Part shown: piece by piece, positions 6,251 through 11,593 of the stretch
How positions within the stretch are numbered: position 1 is the first letter of the stretch
Layout of the letters: every line of letters starts with the position of its first letter
Origin: Bacteroidota bacterium
GTDB lineage: Bacteria; Bacteroidota; Bacteroidia; Chitinophagales; Chitinophagaceae
Length of the DNA stretch: 11,593 bases
Assembly: GCA_018267795.1 (NCBI GenBank)
Contig: JAFDXS010000026.1
Location: 1-11,593 of the forward strand
Direction: 5' to 3'
Made by a program: the position numbers and the translations under genes
The notes under the pieces: generated by a model
Databases searched by the model: none
What the model saw: only the letters and a program-made list of their open reading frames with translations
What the model was told of the DNA's origin: nothing

Positions 6251-9200
6251 GCCCCAAACAAAGGATTGTTAAATCAATAGCCAGGGTACTTCTATTTGTA
6301 ATGGTATTTGAATTAGTAGAGCCTAACAGAGCTCTAGCTTTAACTACAGGCCCTAGCCAGCCGGAGGTGCAAGCATTCGAGCCCGTAGGCACGACAGATA
6401 TGGTAGATATGTTTACCGGAGATTTTAATTATAATATTCCACTATTGGATGTGGAAGGCTATCCGGTAAATATCTCTTATCACGGAGGCGTGGGAATGGA
6501 ACAGGAAGCTAGCTGGGTAGGGCTTGGATGGAATATCAACCCCGGAGAGATTAATCGAACTGTCAGGGGCGTACCGGACGATTTTAACGGTAATGTGCTC
6601 GATAAGCAATTGCATATAAAAGACGAAGATGTCTTGCGCGTAGGACTCGGAGTTGGAGGAGAGCTGGTTGGTGTGGGAGATCCGGCGTTAAGCTTATCGG
6701 CGAATCTTGGCGCAAATATCAACTTTAGTAATTATCGTGGAATTAGCTGCGATTTCGATTTTGGCGGCGGCATTTCCGTTTTTCAAATGGCCTCAGCTGG
6801 CATCAACATGGGTGTTGGCTCACAATCCGGTGCCGAAATCGACTACAATGCAGGTCTGAATTTTTCTTCTTCAAATATTTTAAGCAATGACATCGGCGGC
6901 GGTGTTGGATTTAATGCAGGTTCAGGCTATAGCAGCCGCTCAGGCTTAAAGGATATATCATTAAGTGTTTCTACCTATGCGACGCAGGGTGGGCAAAGTT
7001 TATCAATGGGCAGTTTTTCAGCCACCATTCCGGTAGGCGTAAAAAACTATGTACCTGTCATTACTAATAGTAGTACTCTTCATTCATTTACCGGGCGCAT
7101 TAAAGTAGGCCTTGAAGCGTTTTGGTGCATAGGTTACGCGACTGCAAGCGGCATGTATAGCACACTGCATTACAATAATGATGGAACAAGAAGTGCCTAC
7201 GGCTATTTGTATGCTGAGAATGCACGTGATAGTGATATTCTCGATTTTACCCGTGATAAGGATGGTAGCTTTAATAAAACAATGTCTTATCTCCCGGCCG
7301 CTAATATGACTTATGACATTTATAGTGTTTCTGGTCAGGGTACAGGTGGCAACTTCAGGCCCTTCAGAAATGATTTGGGCAGCGTTTACGACCCAGTGAT
7401 GGGTAGTACGCAACAGAGCTACACTCTCGGATTGGAATTTGCAGTTGCAGACATTTTCGAATTGGGCGGTGATGGCTCTACCTCTACTACTAATATCACT
7501 TCAGGTCCCTGGTATAATTATAAGCGGGCCTTTACCGGAAGAAATACCAGCGGTAGTTTATTTGAAAAGACATATCTCAAACAGGGTGGCGAATTGACCA
7601 CTGTAGATACTAATTATTTTAACAGTATTGATGCCTGGTACCCTATTTCCGGTTCAGAAATTAAGGGCCTGCCATTTACCAAAAACAACTCGTCTACAAA
7701 CAGAGACGTCCGCAGTAATCTGGTTTATTATCTTACAGGTACAGAGGCTTCGTCAACTGTACCGGGAGTAAGCACTAGCCAGCAGATCATCAGTTATAAT
7801 GATACCCCCGGATATTATACTACAGGGCCTAATCCCAGCACTACTGCTATAAATCGTGTTGGCATTACGCCTTTGCAAAGGCAGGGTGATCAAATATCAG
7901 AAATCACTCAGCTGCAGAGCGACGGCAAACGTTATATATATGGTATTCCGGCAATGAATAATATTCAAAAGGAAGCAACCTTCGCAGTTCAATCGCCAAC
8001 AAACTCCGGTGATTTGGCAAGCGGTCTCGTCCCATTTACGCCAGGTACAGATGATGCCGTAAGTAACGGAAACGGTATAGATAATTATTTTAGCAGCACA
8101 ACCACTCCTGCTTATGCACACAGTTATCTTTTGACATCGGTTCTTTCTACCGATTATGTAGACATAACAGGCAATGGCCCTACAGATGATGATCTCGGCA
8201 GCTATACGAAATTCAATTATTCCTTAAGAGAGCCGGATTATCGCTGGAAGGCGCCATTTGTCAACGGTAAAGCGCAATATAATCCCGGCTTCTGGAGTGA
8301 TCCGAATGATGATAAAGGCAGCTATTTAATAGGTTCGAGGGAACAATGGGTGTTGCACTCTATAGAAACTAAAAACTTTGTCGCTGAGTTCTACTGCTCT
8401 AAGAGAAATGATGCGATGGGAGCGACGGACGCAATTTCCACTTCAGGGCGGTATTCAGGAATAGCTCCCTATAATGCAAGTCTTGCGGTCGGTGCCAGTT
8501 CTTATGAACTTGACTCCATTAAGCTTTACAATAAACATGACCGTTTCATTGATAGCGCTTCAGCGGTACCTGTAAAATCAGTCTATTTTGTGTACGATTA
8601 TAGCCTCTGTACAGGTGTGCCTAACTTCCGTTCAGGGCATGGTACAGCAGGCAAGCTCACACTGAAAAAGATTTATACTAGCTATGGCAATTCCCAAAAG
8701 AGTCTCATTAGCCCGTATCAGTTTACTTACGCTGCAAACCAGCAGTACAGTTTAATTAATAAAGATCGCTGGGGGAATTTCAAACCAAATAATTCAGCGT
8801 TTACTAACTATGAATTTCCCTATGTAAATCAAAATGACACCGCTGATAACACTTATGCCTCTTCATGGTCATTGAGCAGTATTAATCTTCCTTCAGGCGG
8901 TATTATCCAGGTAAATTACGAGTCGGATGACTATGCTTATGTACAGGACCAACCTGCTACGGAAATGTTTATGGTCCAGGGGCTTGGTAACAGCCCTAAT
9001 GTAGACAGTTTTGGGAACTCGCTGTATGCTGATAGAAACTCGCCGTATTTATATGCCTATTTCCTGCGAAGGCAATCTAGCGAGCTGAGCAATTTGACTT
9101 TTGCTCAGAACTATAACAATAATCTCAGCACCATACTCTTCAATTTTGATGTACGCCTTACTAACAATAGCTATGAGCCTATAAAGGGTTATGCAGGCAT

Positions 9201-11593
9201 CAGCGATATTGGGATTTGTCCAAATAATTCAGCTTTCGGTTACATAAAATTCAATCCTGTTAATCCGACGGGTGGGGGTGCTACGCTCAATCCCGTCAGT
9301 TACACGGCCATAAATGTAGGCCGTTACAATTTGCCACAAATTATTTATCCGGGCACTAATGGCGACAAAAGTGATATTATGGATGTATTAGGCGGACTAA
9401 AACAAAGCTTTAAAGACCTTTTACGCATCACGTCTAATCCCGTAGTGAATCTTACTAAAGACGGCCTGGCAAAGGACGTGAACCTTGCTAAGTCTTATAT
9501 ACGATTGTCCAGCCCCGGTATGGCAAAAAAAGGCGGCGGGCAAAGGGTGAAATCCTTAATGTTTTATGATTCCTGGAATGCTTTAGCTGGTGGCAATGAA
9601 CAACAAGCCACATATGGTAAACAATATAGTTACACGACGAATGATGATACTTACGGTAATATTAGTAGCGGCGTCGCAAGTTATGAACCGATGATAGGTG
9701 GCGATGAAAATCCAATGCGGCAACCTATGCCATACACTGCGCAATCCGGTAGCCACTGGCCGCCAAATGATCCGGTGAGTCTTTACCAGGAAACGCCAAT
9801 TGGTGAAACGCTCTTCCCTTCACCTGTAGTCGGATATAGCAAGGTAACGGTCACAAGCATCCATAATACCAATGGTCGCTCATCACAGGGAATTGACGTG
9901 TACCAGTTCTATACAGCAAAAGATTTTCCGATACAGGTCAAAAACACTGCACTTGATATAGTGAACGAGGACTATGACTTCGGCATATTTTCACAGAAAA
10001 ACCTTTTTGCCGGCACGCAAGGCTATGAGCTTGATTTTAATGACATGCATGGCAAGCCTAAAAGCGTAGAGCACTATGTAGCCCAGGCAACGGGTGGTAA
10101 CAATCAGCTCATAAGCTATCAGCAATATTTCTATAATACAGCTGGCGGGCAATTGAATAATAAGGTAAACTGCCTGGTATATAATCCAGGCACCAATAGT
10201 TTTAATCAGCAAACCCAACAATTAGGTGTGGAGGCTGATGTAACTGTGGACACACGTCAAAAAAATGAAGTGACGCAGAACGACAATATGAATGTCAATC
10301 TGAACACAAGTTTAGCTTTCATATTTCCAATACCTATCCCTTGGGCATTCGGTTGGCAGGGTACCTACCAGAACGAGTTCCAATCGGCAACTGTAACTAA
10401 GATAATCCAGCAATACGGCATATTAAAAAGTGTTAAGAGTTTTAACCAGGGCGCAATAACAACAGTTACCAATGAACTCTACGATCCCAATACCGGTCAG
10501 GTAATAGAAACGTCTGTAAACGATGAATATAATGATAAGGAATACACAGTAAATAAGCCGGCCTATTGGGGGCATGTAAACATGGGTAACGCCTATACGA
10601 ATATTGATTATACGGATGCGGTTAACCAGGTTCCAACAGACGGTAAGTATTATGGCTTATTGAACGTTGGTAGCAGGAGCAGCAATTTTAATGTGGGCGA
10701 TGAATTACTTGTCAATTATTCGGATAGTGGAAGTACCTATTCTACGTATGCCTATGTGATGAGCTTCCGGCCAATTTATACGGATTCATCAAAAGGTTAT
10801 AGTGTAAAGGATAGCAGTTCAACCTATGTTATTCCTGGTACTAATGATAGGGATACAACAGTTTATTATCATGATACAACATATAACTATAATTATACCT
10901 ACTGTTACCAACCACTCATACTTCCACGTTTTCCACAGGCTACGCGCGGATGGGGTACAAACATAACACTTAATAATGTTTCAGTAAAAGTGTTAAGGTC
11001 CGGTCGCCGCAATATGTTGAACCAGACTATGGAAACCTATACAATGATGACCAATCCTATTGGCAATCCTGGCCTGAAAACAGCTCTTGATAATGTGGTT
11101 AGCCTTAAAGCTACAGGCTATAGCGATTCGGTCAACGGTATGTTGCAATACTATATATCAAGGGATACGGTAAATCCTTTTGCCATAGGTGAAATGGGCG
11201 TTTATAGGCCCCATGCGGATTATGTGTATGAAGCTCCCCGGAATTATGCTAATAACAGCGTTAGAACTACAGGGTTATTTAGTCCCTGGGCATTTTATCC
11301 TATGACCTCTCCACAGTACCAGGTCTGTCACACTATTACAGCAAGCCCTGTACAGGACCCACCTTTGCCGCCGTACAAAATTACTTCGCTCATGTACCCG
11401 AATAAGTCGCGCGACGCAAATTGGCAAACTGCGAGGTCAGTATCAAAATATTCGCCTTATGGTAAAGAAGTGGAAAATATTGATGCCATAGGTAATTATT
11501 CAAATGCCATTTATGGGTATGATGAGAGTTTGCCGGTAGCTGTTGCTTCTAACGCAAAGCAGGGTGAAGTACTCGCAGAAGGATTTGAGGATT
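6247..11593 (+). CDS. Giant exported SpvB/Rhs-like protein, 3' end beyond window
   Basis: An uninterrupted frame of 1782 complete codons that is still open at the right edge. The ATG overlaps the lipoprotein stop (ATGA), which fixes the start. Residues about 1-32 are a Sec signal (KQRIVKSIARVLLFVMVF). Then comes a module matching the logic of SpvB/TcB N-termini: TTDMVDMFTGDFNYNIPLLD (49-68), GYPVNISYHGG (71-81), EASWVGLGWNINPGEI (87-102) and RGVPDDF. About 125-280 are glycine-rich, strand-like repeats. Further landmarks are YSVSGQGTGGNFRPFR (359-374), AHSYLLTSVLSTDYVD (624-639), SIETKNFVAEF (705-715), DRWGNF (840-845), LPSGGIIQVNYESDDYAYVQ (881-900), and LDFNDMHGKPK (1262-1272). The window ends at GFED, which in relatives I recall continues as GFEDY and leads into a further beta domain. 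I see no run of YD repeats and no enzymatic motif. It is probably a surface or released protein; its activity is unknown and a C-terminal effector cannot be assessed. Confidence 0.9.
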   Translation, partial: MSPKQRIVKSIARVLLFVMVFELVEPNRALALTTGPSQPEVQAFEPVGTTDMVDMFTGDFNYNIPLLDVEGYPVNISYHGGVGMEQEASWVGLGWNINPGEINRTVRGVPDDFNGNVLDKQLHIKDEDVLRVGLGVGGELVGVGDPALSLSANLGANINFSNYRGISCDFDFGGGISVFQMASAGINMGVGSQSGAEIDYNAGLNFSSSNILSNDIGGGVGFNAGSGYSSRSGLKDISLSVSTYATQGGQSLSMGSFSATIPVGVKNYVPVITNSSTLHSFTGRIKVGLEAFWCIGYATASGMYSTLHYNNDGTRSAYGYLYAENARDSDILDFTRDKDGSFNKTMSYLPAANMTYDIYSVSGQGTGGNFRPFRNDLGSVYDPVMGSTQQSYTLGLEFAVADIFELGGDGSTSTTNITSGPWYNYKRAFTGRNTSGSLFEKTYLKQGGELTTVDTNYFNSIDAWYPISGSEIKGLPFTKNNSSTNRDVRSNLVYYLTGTEASSTVPGVSTSQQIISYNDTPGYYTTGPNPSTTAINRVGITPLQRQGDQISEITQLQSDGKRYIYGIPAMNNIQKEATFAVQSPTNSGDLASGLVPFTPGTDDAVSNGNGIDNYFSSTTTPAYAHSYLLTSVLSTDYVDITGNGPTDDDLGSYTKFNYSLREPDYRWKAPFVNGKAQYNPGFWSDPNDDKGSYLIGSREQWVLHSIETKNFVAEFYCSKRNDAMGATDAISTSGRYSGIAPYNASLAVGASSYELDSIKLYNKHDRFIDSASAVPVKSVYFVYDYSLCTGVPNFRSGHGTAGKLTLKKIYTSYGNSQKSLISPYQFTYAANQQYSLINKDRWGNFKPNNSAFTNYEFPYVNQNDTADNTYASSWSLSSINLPSGGIIQVNYESDDYAYVQDQPATEMFMVQGLGNSPNVDSFGNSLYADRNSPYLYAYFLRRQSSELSNLTFAQNYNNNLSTILFNFDVRLTNNSYEPIKGYAGISDIGICPNNSAFGYIKFNPVNPTGGGATLNPVSYTAINVGRYNLPQIIYPGTNGDKSDIMDVLGGLKQSFKDLLRITSNPVVNLTKDGLAKDVNLAKSYIRLSSPGMAKKGGGQRVKSLMFYDSWNALAGGNEQQATYGKQYSYTTNDDTYGNISSGVASYEPMIGGDENPMRQPMPYTAQSGSHWPPNDPVSLYQETPIGETLFPSPVVGYSKVTVTSIHNTNGRSSQGIDVYQFYTAKDFPIQVKNTALDIVNEDYDFGIFSQKNLFAGTQGYELDFNDMHGKPKSVEHYVAQATGGNNQLISYQQYFYNTAGGQLNNKVNCLVYNPGTNSFNQQTQQLGVEADVTVDTRQKNEVTQNDNMNVNLNTSLAFIFPIPIPWAFGWQGTYQNEFQSATVTKIIQQYGILKSVKSFNQGAITTVTNELYDPNTGQVIETSVNDEYNDKEYTVNKPAYWGHVNMGNAYTNIDYTDAVNQVPTDGKYYGLLNVGSRSSNFNVGDELLVNYSDSGSTYSTYAYVMSFRPIYTDSSKGYSVKDSSSTYVIPGTNDRDTTVYYHDTTYNYNYTYCYQPLILPRFPQATRGWGTNITLNNVSVKVLRSGRRNMLNQTMETYTMMTNPIGNPGLKTALDNVVSLKATGYSDSVNGMLQYYISRDTVNPFAIGEMGVYRPHADYVYEAPRNYANNSVRTTGLFSPWAFYPMTSPQYQVCHTITASPVQDPPLPPYKITSLMYPNKSRDANWQTARSVSKYSPYGKEVENIDAIGNYSNAIYGYDESLPVAVASNAKQGEVLAEGFED
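8161..8193 (+). other. FG-GAP/EF-like acidic loop inside the giant protein
   Basis: These codons encode DITGNGPTDDD (residues 639-649). The spacing D-x-T-G-N-G-x-x-D-D-D resembles the calcium-binding loops of FG-GAP/VCBS repeats and EF-hands (DxDGDGxxD). FG-GAP-type loops are known in SpvB/TcB-class proteins. The third position is Thr rather than Asp, so calcium binding is plausible but not certain. Confidence 0.4.

Noticed and set aside
6480..6722. Minus-strand open frames within the giant gene (also 7084-7413, 7897-8121 and 9991-10221)
   Set aside because: All lie opposite the 1782-codon frame, which has family motifs throughout; the antisense translations look like shadow frames.
6247..11593. 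TonB-dependent receptor (SusC/RagA), T9SS cargo or classical YD-repeat Rhs call for the giant protein
   Set aside because: No plug domain, TonB box or run of YD repeats is visible in the 1782 residues, and the C-terminus needed to judge a T9SS signal is outside the window.

Overview
The window comes from a Bacteroidota genome, most likely the Chitinophagaceae or Sphingobacteriaceae side of the phylum; the exact genus cannot be read from it. The signs are AT-rich intergenic DNA, starts without Shine-Dalgarno sequences, a TAnnTTTG-type promoter box, a Bacteroidota-style OmpH protein, and a giant protein with N-terminal motifs I know only from this phylum.

Layout. Positions 1-174 are AT-rich and non-coding as far as I can see. 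A NarL/LuxR-type response regulator lies on the minus strand (175-816). A 224-bp divergent spacer (817-1040) carries a good Bacteroidota promoter facing the regulator and a weaker one facing right. From 1041 to the right edge, five plus-strand genes are packed with gaps of 13 and 6 bp followed by overlaps of 14 and 4 bp, so they almost certainly form one operon. In order they are: a 973-aa predicted outer-membrane beta-barrel protein with a large helical insert; a 383-aa secreted beta-sandwich protein resembling TANFOR-domain proteins; a 168-aa OmpH/Skp-like periplasmic chaperone with an N-terminal membrane segment; a 207-aa lipoprotein of unknown family; and a giant exported protein, at least 1782 aa, whose N-terminus resembles the SpvB/TcB/Rhs class. 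The giant gene runs off the window, so its C-terminus, where Rhs-class proteins often carry an effector domain, is not visible.

How the genes may work together (inference). All five operon products carry an export or membrane signal. A barrel in the outer membrane, a Skp-like chaperone in the periplasm, an outer-membrane lipoprotein and a TANFOR-like accessory protein next to a very large Rhs-like cargo look like a dedicated assembly and export or surface-display module for that cargo. The barrel protein and the TANFOR-like protein share a similar N-terminal beta domain, which suggests that they contact each other or the same partner. The divergent response regulator is a candidate controller. 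I know of no experimentally described system with this composition, so the operon is the main item worth a second look.
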